Origin: Clostridiales bacterium
GTDB lineage: Bacteria; Bacillota; Clostridia; Oscillospirales; Oscillospiraceae
Direction: 5' to 3'
Assembly (NCBI GenBank): GCA_004556205.1
Contig: SFIL01000033.1
Location: 1-18,147, forward strand
Length of the DNA: 18,147 nt
The stretch's first letter is position 1, and every line of letters begins with the position of its first letter. This document shows positions 5,247-13,311 of the stretch, in pieces. The notes below the pieces were generated by a model. The model was not told the DNA's origin. It saw only the letters and a program-made list of their open reading frames with translations, and searched no databases. The position numbers and the translations under genes were made by a program.

Positions 5247-8236
5247 CCGCTGAACCGTCCACACCGCTGCGCCGCTCTCCGAAGGAGCGGCTGCCGCTGC
5301 TGCTGTCGTTCTGCCTACCGTTTCTGATCTCGGGCATCGCACTGGCAGTCGCGGGACTTTACCCGTTCGGTAACGGACAGATTATGGCGCACGACGGCTG
5401 GCATCAATACTATCCCTTCTTTCGCGCCTTCCGTGAAAAGCTGCTCGCGGGCGGCTCTCTGCAATACACATGGGAGGTCGGCGCGGGCACGAGCTACCTT
5501 TCGCTGTTCGCCTACTATCTCGCAAGCCCCTTGAATCTGCTGACCGTTCTCGTTCCCGCCGCCTATCTGCGCGAGCTGTTTGCGTTTTTGACTGTGTTAA
5601 AGCTCGGTCTTGCGGGTCTGTTCTTCGGCATTTATCTAAAGCTCGTCTACCGCAAAAACGACTTGGCGATTCCCTTTTTCTCTTTGCTCTACGCTTTCTG
5701 CGCTTGGGCGTGCGGATACTACTGGAATCTGATGTGGCTCGATGCCTTTGCCCTCCTGCCGCTTTTAATCGCGGGTACGGTCTGCCTCCTGCGCGAAGGA
5801 AAATTCCGGCTGTATATCTGCGCGCTGGCGCTGAGCCTGTGGTGTAATTACTACGTTGCCTTTTTCTCCTGCATCTTCGTCCTGCTTTGCTTCTTCGGCT
5901 TCTGCCTGTGCTGTCCGAACGGTTTCAAGGGCTTTTGCCGCCGCTTCGTGCGCATCGGCGTATGCACTCTGATCGGTGTAGGCATCGCGGCGGTGCTTCT
6001 GCTGCCGACGATGCTGGCAATGCAGACCACCTACTCCGCCGAGGCAAAGGATGTCAACCTGCTCGCGCTCAACATGGCATCCGGCGCAACCGGCGTGATC
6101 TCGGAGTCTCGCGGGCTTTGGGAGGTACTGAAAACCGAAACGCTCCCCGGTGTTCTGTCCGCGCTGCGCTTGACGCTTGTCCAGTTCCTTCCGCCGCCTT
6201 CGATTACAAAAATGTCAGGGCAGCCGAATCTCTTCTGCGGCTTCTCCGTCTTGATTCTCGCAATCTATTACTTCTGCTGCCGCAAAATCAAGCTGCGGGA
6301 AAAGCTCTTTAATCTGTTTTTGCTTGTATTTTTCCTGCTGAGCTTCATTTTCCGCATTTTGGATTACGCATGGCACGGCTTTCATTTCCCGAATATGCTC
6401 CCTTACCGCTTCAGCTTCCTGTTCAGCTTCGTCCTGCTCGGCATGGCTTACCGCGCATATCAGCAGATGCGCAGCTTCAGCAGGTGGTATCTCGGCATTC
6501 TTCTGCCAATTGCCGCGCTGTTCATCGTAAATTTGGTGGGCATGGAGGATGTCGGTAAGCTCGTATGGGTCTTAAGCAGCTTCGTGTTTGTCTTGATGCT
6601 CATCTATTTCCTCCTTTTTTCCTGCAAGGGCAGACGCAGAACCGTCGCAACGCTCCTGCTGTTCGCTGTTTTCTTCTGTGAGGCAGTGCTCTCCTTTGCC
6701 TGCGGTGTGTCCACCGTCGGTGTGACAACACGGACAAACTATCCGAAGGAGGCAGCAAATGTGCAGGCACTGCTCGAATATGCCGAAGTGCAGGATGAGC
6801 AGGACGGCACACTCTTCTCTCGCACCGAGGTTACGAATACGCAGGCGCTGAATGACGGCGCGCTCAACGGCTATCACGGCGTGAGCATTTTTACCTCCTC
6901 GGCAAACGTCAATTTCAACCGTTTTTCCCGCTCGCTCGGGCTTTCCTCGTGGCCGGGCAGCAACCGCTACGCCTACTATGAGGGCACGCCCTTTGCTAAC
7001 CTGATGCTTGGCATCCGTTATCTCCTCGACCGTGACGGACAGCCTCAAAACCGATCGTACAACACGCTTCTTGCTTCCGCAGGCGAAGTCAAGCTGCTCG
7101 AAAACAGCGCCTATATCGGGCTTGGATTTATGACGGAGAGCAGTCTTTCCGATTTCGTGCGTAAAGGCAGTCTGAGCGATCCGGTAAAAGAACAAAACGA
7201 GCTGTTCTCTCTCGCAACGGGCATGGAGGGAGAGCTTCTTACAAAGATCGGCGGCGCTTCACCGGAGGGTTCCGAACATTGCAGCCTCTCCGCAGACAGT
7301 TCGAAGGGCAGCTTCTCCTTCAACGCATCAGGCGCGGCGGAGGATGAAAAAATCAGCGTTGTGTATACTGTCCCGCAGAACGGGCTTTACTGTGCAAGCA
7401 CGACGATTTCGCACAGCGAATCGATATCCGTCTACCGCAACGGAAACTTCCTTTTCTCCCGTAATATCAAGGCGCGCTCCTTGTTCAGCCTCGGTGACCT
7501 GAACGAGGGCGACGAGCTGAAATTCACCTTTACCGCTAAGGCGGGCAAGAAGGGGCAGGTTACGCTCGACGTCGCGCAGATGAACTGCGCACTGTTTGAC
7601 GCAGGTTTTGCCAGGCTCTCCGACGAGCCGTGGGTCCTGACCGAGTTTTCCGACACGCGACTGCGCGGTACGGTCGAAGCAAAGCAGGACGGGCTGTTCT
7701 ATACTTCCGTCCCCTATGAGCCGGGCTGGACCGCCTTCGTGGACGGCAAGCAGGTCGCGTTGGCAAGCGGCTATGACCCCTCCGCAGATGATGTCGCGCT
7801 GACCGATGCAGTGATCTCCTTCCCGCTGACGGCGGGCACACACGAGATTGAGCTGCACTATGAAGCACCCGGGCTGAAGCTCGGCGCGATCGTCTCCGCC
7901 GTGAGTCTGCTGCTCTTTGCGCTACTGCTGCTGCTCAGGCGCGGGAAAAACACCCTGCTGCCGCCGCTGGAGGACGAGCTTTGCGCCGTGCCTGACGAAG
8001 CGGAGGAGGCAGAGGAGTCTGTTTCCTCGGAGGAAACCGCCACAAGCTCCTCGGAGCTTGACGATGCCTCGTCGCTCTATGACGCCGACTTCTTTGCGGA
8101 GTTCGCCGAGCTTCCTTATTTTCAAGATCTCGTGCCGTCGGAATCGGAGGAATCCCCGACAACAGAGGAAACTCCGCCGATAGAGGAACAGCCGATGACG
8201 GAAGAGCAACTCCATTCGGACGACGCAACAGAATAA
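5243..8236 (+). CDS. YfhO-family polytopic membrane protein
   Basis: The product is 997 residues. The N-terminal half (about 15-480) is a series of roughly a dozen hydrophobic segments. After the first comes the conserved loop HDGWHQYYPF (50-59), typical of YfhO proteins, which have a GT-C-glycosyltransferase-like fold. Residues about 490-875 form a large extracytoplasmic region. A last membrane segment at about 880-900 is followed by RRG and an acidic, Ser/Thr/Glu-rich tail of about 90 residues. B. subtilis YfhO is linked to lipoteichoic acid glycosylation; the same role here is inference only. AAAGGAGG at 5228-5235 gives a strong start, overlapping the kinase stop. A hairpin follows the gene but lacks a plus-strand T tract. 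Confidence 0.87.
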   Translation: MTAEPSTPLRRSPKERLPLLLSFCLPFLISGIALAVAGLYPFGNGQIMAHDGWHQYYPFFRAFREKLLAGGSLQYTWEVGAGTSYLSLFAYYLASPLNLLTVLVPAAYLRELFAFLTVLKLGLAGLFFGIYLKLVYRKNDLAIPFFSLLYAFCAWACGYYWNLMWLDAFALLPLLIAGTVCLLREGKFRLYICALALSLWCNYYVAFFSCIFVLLCFFGFCLCCPNGFKGFCRRFVRIGVCTLIGVGIAAVLLLPTMLAMQTTYSAEAKDVNLLALNMASGATGVISESRGLWEVLKTETLPGVLSALRLTLVQFLPPPSITKMSGQPNLFCGFSVLILAIYYFCCRKIKLREKLFNLFLLVFFLLSFIFRILDYAWHGFHFPNMLPYRFSFLFSFVLLGMAYRAYQQMRSFSRWYLGILLPIAALFIVNLVGMEDVGKLVWVLSSFVFVLMLIYFLLFSCKGRRRTVATLLLFAVFFCEAVLSFACGVSTVGVTTRTNYPKEAANVQALLEYAEVQDEQDGTLFSRTEVTNTQALNDGALNGYHGVSIFTSSANVNFNRFSRSLGLSSWPGSNRYAYYEGTPFANLMLGIRYLLDRDGQPQNRSYNTLLASAGEVKLLENSAYIGLGFMTESSLSDFVRKGSLSDPVKEQNELFSLATGMEGELLTKIGGASPEGSEHCSLSADSSKGSFSFNASGAAEDEKISVVYTVPQNGLYCASTTISHSESISVYRNGNFLFSRNIKARSLFSLGDLNEGDELKFTFTAKAGKKGQVTLDVAQMNCALFDAGFARLSDEPWVLTEFSDTRLRGTVEAKQDGLFYTSVPYEPGWTAFVDGKQVALASGYDPSADDVALTDAVISFPLTAGTHEIELHYEAPGLKLGAIVSAVSLLLFALLLLLRRGKNTLLPPLEDELCAVPDEAEEAEESVSSEETATSSSELDDASSLYDADFFAEFAELPYFQDLVPSESEESPTTEETPPIEEQPMTEEQLHSDDATE

Positions 8237-8274
8237 AAAACTGCGCTCGGACTTCTTTTTGAAGCCCGAGCGCA
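8235..8274. terminator. Hairpin between YfhO and the lipid kinase, strongest on the minus strand
   Basis: A 14-bp stem with one A-C mismatch (8242-8255 and 8261-8274) encloses TTTTT. On the minus strand it is followed by GTTTTTTATTC, a good T tract for the lipid kinase transcript. On the plus strand the hairpin is followed by ATCCAT, so termination of the YfhO message there is less certain. Confidence 0.8.
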
Positions 8275-8281
8275 ATCCATA

Positions 8282-9151
8282 TTATACTCTGACCGGAGCC
8301 TTGCTCGTAGCAGTATATTCCGTCACGTTTTTGATCGTCTCGCCGTCGATCTGCAAGGCGGTCGGGCGGTCAAATTTGACCGTAATCTCATGTCCCGTCA
8401 GCACCTTGCACATCTCGGTATGCTTGACGTGCTCGCCCTTGAAAATCGAGGGGAATACCATCAGTGTCTTGAGCTTTCCCGACCCGAACATCAAGCTGAG
8501 TGAAACGGTACGCTCCGCGTTATTGCGCTTCTGCTGCGGCGCGATCATCATGCCGCCGCCGTAAAATCTGCCGTGCATCGTCGGTGCAAGCCACACCTTT
8601 TTGAATTCATACGATTTTCCGTCCACCGTAACCGTAGCATTTGCGGGCTTGAAGTGGAAGAGCAGTCCTTTGATGGCAATCGCGGTGTAATTCACAGGCT
8701 TGTCCGAGCTGCCGCGCTGTTCGTCACCGACCTCGCAGCAATAGCCGTCGATGCCGTAGCCGACGCCGTTGAGGAAGCGATAGGTTTTTCCCTTGACCGT
8801 CACGGTGGGAAGATCGCGTAGATATTCCTGAATGGAAAACGGCGGTTCGCCCTTCTGCTTGCCGAGATCGTGGAGAAAATCGTTGCCGCTGCCGACCGCA
8901 TAATACAGAATATCATTCTCAATTTTCAGTTCTGCCGTATCATTCAGAAAGCGGTTGATCGTACCGTCGCCGCCGGCAAGAATCACTGCATCGGACGCGT
9001 CAATCGCCGCGAAGAACTCCGCGTAGCCGTGAAATTTTGTCATATCGTAGTATTGCAGGGTCGCCTCCGCCATCACTGCGTTGAGTTCTCTTGCTTTCTC
9101 CTCACCGCAACCATTCCCCGCCTGTGGATTGAACAGAACATGGTATACCAT
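8282..9151 (-). CDS. Diacylglycerol kinase-family lipid kinase (YegS/DagK type)
   Basis: The product is 289 residues, near the usual 290-310. The DAGK catalytic-domain marks are clear: NPQAGNG at 8-14, the nucleotide-binding GGDGTINRFLND at 60-71, and VGSGNDFLHDL at 86-96. The C-terminal half, with LAPTMHGRFYGGGM (about 190-203) and VLTGHEITVKFDRPTALQIDGE near the end, fits the beta-rich lipid-binding domain. The family phosphorylates diacylglycerol or related lipids with ATP at the inner face of the membrane. Exact lipid unknown. AGAGGTG lies 4 bases before the ATG. It has its own promoter and is divergent from the folate gene. Confidence 0.9.
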   Translation of the reverse strand: MVYHVLFNPQAGNGCGEEKARELNAVMAEATLQYYDMTKFHGYAEFFAAIDASDAVILAGGDGTINRFLNDTAELKIENDILYYAVGSGNDFLHDLGKQKGEPPFSIQEYLRDLPTVTVKGKTYRFLNGVGYGIDGYCCEVGDEQRGSSDKPVNYTAIAIKGLLFHFKPANATVTVDGKSYEFKKVWLAPTMHGRFYGGGMMIAPQQKRNNAERTVSLSLMFGSGKLKTLMVFPSIFKGEHVKHTEMCKVLTGHEITVKFDRPTALQIDGETIKNVTEYTATSKAPVRV

Positions 9152-9182
9152 AAAACACCTCTATTTATATCGATTTTCGTAA

Positions 9183-9211
9183 ATTATACCAGTTACTGCC
9201 GCCTCCTGCAA
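9183..9211 (-). promoter_or_regulatory. Promoter of the lipid kinase gene
   Basis: On the minus strand, TTGCAG (9206-9211) and TATAAT (9183-9188) have a 17-base spacer, and TGG directly before the -10 box makes it an extended -10 promoter. It lies 32 bases before the start codon. Confidence 0.8.
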
Positions 9212-9265
9212 TGGACATTTCTCTTTTTCTGCCCAAATAATCCTCTTTTCGGCACGGTTTTTGCA

Positions 9266-9294
9266 TTGACACAGGTCGTTTCATGGGCTACAAT
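9266..9294 (+). promoter_or_regulatory. Near-consensus promoter of the folate cyclo-ligase gene
   Basis: TTGACA (9266-9271) and TACAAT (9289-9294) are spaced by 17 bases. The predicted start of transcription is near 9301, only about 15 bases before the chosen start codon at 9316. This excludes the upstream in-frame ATG at 9283, which lies inside the promoter. Confidence 0.85.
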
Positions 9295-9315
9295 AGAGTT
9301 AAAGAGGTGAGCGGC

Positions 9316-9864
9316 ATGGAAAAAGCTGCCCTGCGGGCGCTCCTGCGCGAGAGAAAACGCGCGCTGACCGAGGCGCAGATCCAACGTGCCTCCGAACGCT
9401 TGGCGCAAGCACTGTTTGCACATCCGATGTACCGCTGTGCAAAAGCCCTGTATGCCTATTTAAGCTATAATCAGGAGGTGCGCACCGAGGCAATCCTCCG
9501 CCGCGCACTGACAGACGGCAAGCGTGTCGCCGTGCCGAAGGTATTCGGCGACGAAATACGCTTTCTGCGTTTTGATGAAAACACCCGCATTGCCCTCGGC
9601 TATAAGGGCATTCCCGAGCCGATCGACGGCGAGCCTGCGCAGGACAGGGACGCACTCGTCCTGATGCCCGGGCTTGCCTTTGACCGCGCGGGGCATCGCA
9701 TGGGCTACGGCGGCGGCTTCTATGACCGTTTCCTTGCCAAAGAGCCGCACCCGACGATTGCCCTTTGCTATGACTTCCAGCTCTTATCCGATCTGCCCGT
9801 GCAGGCGCACGATATTCCCGTGGACGCTGTGCTGTCCGCGCCGATTGCGGAGGAAACAGTATGA
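9316..9864 (+). CDS. 5-formyltetrahydrofolate cyclo-ligase (MTHFS)
   Basis: The product is 182 residues, typical for MTHFS. Seen: basic N-terminal ALRALLRERKRAL (5-17), LYAYLSYNQEVRT (45-57), the PKV of VAVPKVFGDE (71-80), and the signature LMPGLAFDRAGHRMGYGGGFYDRFL at about 116-140, which binds ATP and phosphate. The enzyme uses ATP to convert 5-formyl-THF to 5,10-methenyl-THF, returning a folate storage form to one-carbon metabolism in the cytosol. I set the start at 9316 because AAGAGGTG (9302-9309) precedes it and the ATG at 9283 lies within the promoter. The ATGA overlap at 9861-9864 links it to the next gene. Homologues are called ygfA, fau or fthC. Confidence 0.92.
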   Translation: MEKAALRALLRERKRALTEAQIQRASERLAQALFAHPMYRCAKALYAYLSYNQEVRTEAILRRALTDGKRVAVPKVFGDEIRFLRFDENTRIALGYKGIPEPIDGEPAQDRDALVLMPGLAFDRAGHRMGYGGGFYDRFLAKEPHPTIALCYDFQLLSDLPVQAHDIPVDAVLSAPIAEETV

Positions 9865-10568
9865 AGATTGAAGCTGTCTGTGAGTATAACGACAAGGGTT
9901 ATCTGATCTACGCAACAAATTTCGTCGGCGCATATGTGCGCGGCGCAACGGAAAACGAAGCTCTGTCGAAATTCGGCGGGGAAGTACGCGCCTACCTGCG
10001 CTGGTGCGGCGTATGTGAACTGCCGAAGGACGACGTGCAAGTCGAGATCGTACAGCGAAAGGAATCGCCCCTGCAGATCTGTGACGCAGATTCGGACGTT
10101 TTGTTTGATGCCGAGCGCGTCCCTCTGCGCGAGGCGGAATATGAACGGCTGAAACTGTTGGTACTGAAGTCTGCCCGTGATTTCCGCAAGCTCTACGAGA
10201 GCATTCCCAATCCCGATATTTCGGGTCGCGCGCCGCGCAGGACCTTTTACGGTGCTGTTCCGCGCACGCCGCACGAGATGTACGAGCATACGAATTCCGT
10301 AACCTCTTACTATACAGGCGCTTTCGGACTGGAAACGGAGAATGTGGCAGATATTTATGCCAATCGGATGCAGGCGCTCGCCGAATTGGAGACGCTGCCC
10401 GATTTTCTCTCGGACAGGGTCTATATTGCTCCCGACGGCGAAAGCTGGACGATGCGTAAGGTTCTGCGGCGTTTCATTTGGCACGACCGCATCCATGCCA
10501 AGGCGATGTGGCGCACCGCCGTTGCTCTATGGGGCAGCGAGATCATAAATCCGTTCTATTTTGTGTGA
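9861..10568 (+). CDS. Composite protein: HicB-like N-terminal region and DinB-like helical C-terminal domain
   Basis: The product is 235 residues with no assignable activity. Residues 1-50 resemble a small beta-alpha HicB-type domain: a strand, then GYLIYATNFVGAYVRGATENEA, then a helix reaching YLRWCG. Residues about 90-235 are helical and match the DinB/YfiT-like four-helix pattern. His143 in YEHTNSVTSYY and His208/His212 in WTMRKVLRRFIWHDRIHAKAM are placed as the three metal-binding histidines of that fold. DinB-like proteins include thiol-dependent transferases, but many have no known role. The start overlaps the folate gene stop, so the two are co-translated. A very strong terminator begins at its stop codon. 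The domain reading rests on pattern recognition only. Confidence 0.7.
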   Translation: MKIEAVCEYNDKGYLIYATNFVGAYVRGATENEALSKFGGEVRAYLRWCGVCELPKDDVQVEIVQRKESPLQICDADSDVLFDAERVPLREAEYERLKLLVLKSARDFRKLYESIPNPDISGRAPRRTFYGAVPRTPHEMYEHTNSVTSYYTGAFGLETENVADIYANRMQALAELETLPDFLSDRVYIAPDGESWTMRKVLRRFIWHDRIHAKAMWRTAVALWGSEIINPFYFV

Positions 10569-10611
10569 AAAAACGACCTGCATGGGAGCTTTCCCATGCA
10601 GGTCGTTTTTT
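10568..10611. terminator. Strong bidirectional terminator, 20-bp perfect stem
   Basis: AAAAAACGACCTGCATGGGA (10568-10587) pairs perfectly with 10592-10611 around the loop GCTT. A and T tracts on both ends make it functional on both strands. Its first base is the last base of the DinB-like stop codon, and nagA stops two bases after its other end. Confidence 0.95.
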
Positions 10612-10612
10612 C

Positions 10613-11737
10613 TTATAATTTCCTGCCTGCCAGCCAAACCGCTTTGCGATTCAGCTCGGCGTCGCAGATTACAAAGTCCGCGCATTTGCCGTCGGCGATC
10701 GAGCCGACCTCGGAGAGCGCGCCGATCTGCCGTGCGGGATTATACGTCGTGGCGCGAATGGCATCCTCGCGGGAAATACCGAAGGAGACTGCCCTCTGCA
10801 TACACTCAAACAGATTTGTCGCAGAGCCTGCAATTGTACCGTCTGCCAAACGGGCAATGCCGCCCTGCAAGAATACCTGCTGGCCGCCCAGCTCATATTC
10901 ACCGTCGGGCATACCGCAGCAACGCAGGGAGTCAGAAATCAGCACCATGCGGCTCGCGCCGAAGATGCGGAACGCCAATCGAACAGAGGCGGGGTGGACG
11001 TGCTGTCCGTCCGAGATCAGCTCCGCGCTGACCGTCTCCGCCTCGGCAGCGGCGGCAATCACGCCGGGCTTGCGGTGGTGAATGGCGGGCATGGCGTTAT
11101 ACAGGTGCGTCAGATGGGTCACACCCGCCGCAATGCCCTTGCGCGCGGCGTCGTAGTCCGCGTCCGTGTGGGCAATTGAGACGGTGCAGAGCGCTTTCGC
11201 CTTGCGGATAAACTCCTCCGCTCCCTCCAGCTCCGGTGCAACGTCCACGATGCGGACAAGTCCGCCGCAGCCGTCCTGTAAGGCTTTGAACGCCTCGAAA
11301 TCGGGATTCCGGAGATACGCGCCGTTCTGTGCACCCTTTTTCTTCTCGGAGAAGAAGGGTCCCTCCATTTGGATTCCCCGCAGCGCGGCGGCGTCGGAGG
11401 GTCTTGCGTCCACAAACGCGCGGGCGGAGGCAAACGCCTTTTCCAGCGTCTCGTAAGGCAGGGTCATGGACGCGGGCGCGAAAGAGGTCACGCCGTTCTG
11501 CGCCAGATACTTCGCCATCTTCTCCACGCCGGCAGCGTCGCCGTCGGAAAAGTCCGCGCCGGAGTTGCCGTGCGTGTGCACATCAATCAGGCCGGGGATC
11601 ACATACGCACCCTCAAGGTCAATCGCATCGGGTGCCTCCTCCCCGAGTACCTTGCAAAACTTCCCGTCCTCGACGGAAAACGCGCCACGTTCAAAGCGGA
11701 ACTGCTCGGTATAGATATTCGCATTCTTAAAATTCAT
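10613..11737 (-). CDS. nagA: N-acetylglucosamine-6-phosphate deacetylase
   Basis: The product is 374 residues, normal for NagA. Visible in order: VIPGLIDVHTHG with HTH at 54-56, QMEGPFFS with Glu125 as metal ligand, His190 in SIAHTDADY, His211 in THLTHLYNAMPAIHHRKPG, and the catalytic Asp269 in LISDSLRCCGMPDG. The enzyme hydrolyses GlcNAc-6-phosphate to glucosamine-6-phosphate and acetate in the cytosol. I chose the start at 11737 because AAGGAG lies 6 bases upstream (11744-11749). An in-frame ATG twelve codons earlier (11773) has no such site and would read through it. The gene lies 181 bases after the ROK gene on the same strand, so it may be the third gene of the operon or have its own start. 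No nagB is in the window. Confidence 0.95.
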   Translation of the reverse strand: MNFKNANIYTEQFRFERGAFSVEDGKFCKVLGEEAPDAIDLEGAYVIPGLIDVHTHGNSGADFSDGDAAGVEKMAKYLAQNGVTSFAPASMTLPYETLEKAFASARAFVDARPSDAAALRGIQMEGPFFSEKKKGAQNGAYLRNPDFEAFKALQDGCGGLVRIVDVAPELEGAEEFIRKAKALCTVSIAHTDADYDAARKGIAAGVTHLTHLYNAMPAIHHRKPGVIAAAAEAETVSAELISDGQHVHPASVRLAFRIFGASRMVLISDSLRCCGMPDGEYELGGQQVFLQGGIARLADGTIAGSATNLFECMQRAVSFGISREDAIRATTYNPARQIGALSEVGSIADGKCADFVICDAELNRKAVWLAGRKL

Positions 11738-11772
11738 CGTATACTCCTTAAAAAATCTGTATGCCAATGACA

Positions 11773-11835
11773 TGTCCCCGCCCTACAATCCGTCGAACGC
11801 AGCCTCGCCGTAGGGTCGGACGACCCTGTCCGCCC
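11773..11835. repeat. Degenerate intergenic repeat remnants upstream of nagA
   Basis: The 181-base gap between the ROK gene and nagA holds GGGTCG-GA-CGACCC (11813-11826), a 14-base hairpin, in the context GTAGGGTCGGACGACCCTGTCCGCC. Next to it are CCCTACAATCCG and a part-palindrome around GACATGTCCCCGCC (11769-11782). From memory, GTAGGG..., GGCGGACAGGG-type and ATTGTAGGGCGGGG-type units are common non-coding repeats in Clostridia. I cannot verify copy number here. Confidence 0.45.
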
Positions 11836-11918
11836 ATGCACAAGCCACCGACCGCGTACCGATCCGCAAGCAGCAGAAAAACCGTCAGCGGCAAACCTAT
11901 TCACCATTCACTGATCCT

Positions 11919-13301
11919 TTATTTCTTCGCCTCCGGCAAGCTCGCTGCTGCGACAGACTGCCCGACGCGGCGGGTCTTTTCGTCCGGCAGCATCACGCGC
12001 ACCTTCTCGGCGAGCGCGGGATACTCCTCCCGCATGATCTTCAGGCAGGTATCCAAAATGATGCTTCCGCCCACGCCCGACATCACGCGGCCGAGGACGA
12101 TCATGTGATGCACATCGTAGAAACGGCAATACAGCTTCATCGTGTGCGCAAGATACGCGCCGATGGATTCAAAGATCTGCTTTGCTCTCTTGTCGCCCTT
12201 TTCAACGAGCTGCTGCACCGCCTTGAGCTTTTCGGCCGGCGTCAGGCTTTCATCCAGTTCAATGCCCGCCTTAGGCGCAAGCTTGATCACCGCGTCCTGG
12301 GAGAAATACTTGCAGCCGACGCCGATATCGGTAGACCACTCGTCCTCCATCGCACCCTCAAACAGGTCCACGGGCGCAAAGGCAAGCTCGTTGAGCCAGC
12401 CGAGGACGTTGCCGTCGGCGTCCACATAGCCGACCGCCTCGCTCGTGCCCATCGCCATGCCCATGACGGAGCCGCACTCCAAGCCCATTGCACCTGCCAG
12501 CGCGGTCACATCGCCGTCGTTGGCAACGACGATCGGCACATCGCCGATCTCAAGCGCTGCGCGGTCATAGATGGTCTTGACAAGGTCGCGCTTTTCGCGC
12601 GGAACCTTGATAAACAGCGAGGAGACCATCGGGCTGTTGCCAATGAACACGCCCGCCGAGGAGACGCCGATGCCGTCCACGCGCGGCATTTTGGAGGCGG
12701 CGGTCTTGAACGCGGCAACGATGCCGTCAAAATGGTACTGCGGGTCGGACTCCGTCTTCGGATGCCAGACGACCTCCTCGGAATAGACGGTCTTGCCGTC
12801 GATGACTGCGGAAACCTTGCGGTCGGAGCCGCCCGCGTCAAAACCGATGCGGCAGCCCTCCATATGTCCACCGATAGAGACGGAGGACTCATTCGCCTGC
12901 GGGCAGTCCTCTATCGGGCAGTTGATGACCTCGAACGGCACCTCATACACATCCTGCATGAACTGCACGTCGAATTTTCGCTCGCCCTCGAGGGTGTATG
13001 CCTGCTGCAGTCTCTTCGCCAGCGCGGAGTCGCCGCAGATATAGATGCGGAAGCCGCCGATGGACCACAGGAGGAACTTCACATAGCGCTCGACAAAGCG
13101 GTAATCCGCCTCGCGCAGCTCCTCTGTACCGTGGATTTTCGTGTGATGGACGGAGATCTTGCCCTTGTCGCGCTCGATGGCGATGGTGAGCGGCTTCTCC
13201 GCGCCCTTTTCATATGCGTCGATCCAGACGCCAAATGGGATAAAGTCCGTGTCCAGCACGGGAAGATTCTTGACGGAATATTCAATGCCTAAATACTTCA
13301 T
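11919..13301 (-). CDS. ROK-family sugar kinase-like protein with N-terminal extension
   Basis: The product is 460 residues against about 300 for a standard ROK kinase. Residues 1-150 are an extra region of mixed strands and helices (FVERYVKFLLWSIGGFRIYICGDSALAKRL at about 69-98) that I do not recognise. The ROK core starts at about 150 with RIGFDAGGSDRK, the phosphate-binding loop, normally DIGGTK. It continues with GIGVSSAGVF, then the catalytic-region NDGDVTALAGAMGL. A late VLGRVMSGVGGSI fits the second phosphate/adenosine segment. The zinc-binding CxCGxxGC motif of most ROK proteins is not present. GAGGAG lies 6 bases before the ATG at 13301, 10 bases after the nahK stop. Context suggests an N-acetylhexosamine kinase; a regulatory or sensor role is possible. 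Confidence 0.8.
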   Translation of the reverse strand: MKYLGIEYSVKNLPVLDTDFIPFGVWIDAYEKGAEKPLTIAIERDKGKISVHHTKIHGTEELREADYRFVERYVKFLLWSIGGFRIYICGDSALAKRLQQAYTLEGERKFDVQFMQDVYEVPFEVINCPIEDCPQANESSVSIGGHMEGCRIGFDAGGSDRKVSAVIDGKTVYSEEVVWHPKTESDPQYHFDGIVAAFKTAASKMPRVDGIGVSSAGVFIGNSPMVSSLFIKVPREKRDLVKTIYDRAALEIGDVPIVVANDGDVTALAGAMGLECGSVMGMAMGTSEAVGYVDADGNVLGWLNELAFAPVDLFEGAMEDEWSTDIGVGCKYFSQDAVIKLAPKAGIELDESLTPAEKLKAVQQLVEKGDKRAKQIFESIGAYLAHTMKLYCRFYDVHHMIVLGRVMSGVGGSIILDTCLKIMREEYPALAEKVRVMLPDEKTRRVGQSVAAASLPEAKK

Positions 13302-13311
13302 TTGTATCTCC

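Noticed and set aside
12105..13292. A 395-codon plus-strand frame antisense to the ROK gene.
   Set aside because: It is rich in His, Arg, Leu and Asp, as shadow frames here are, and conflicts with the operon on the other strand.
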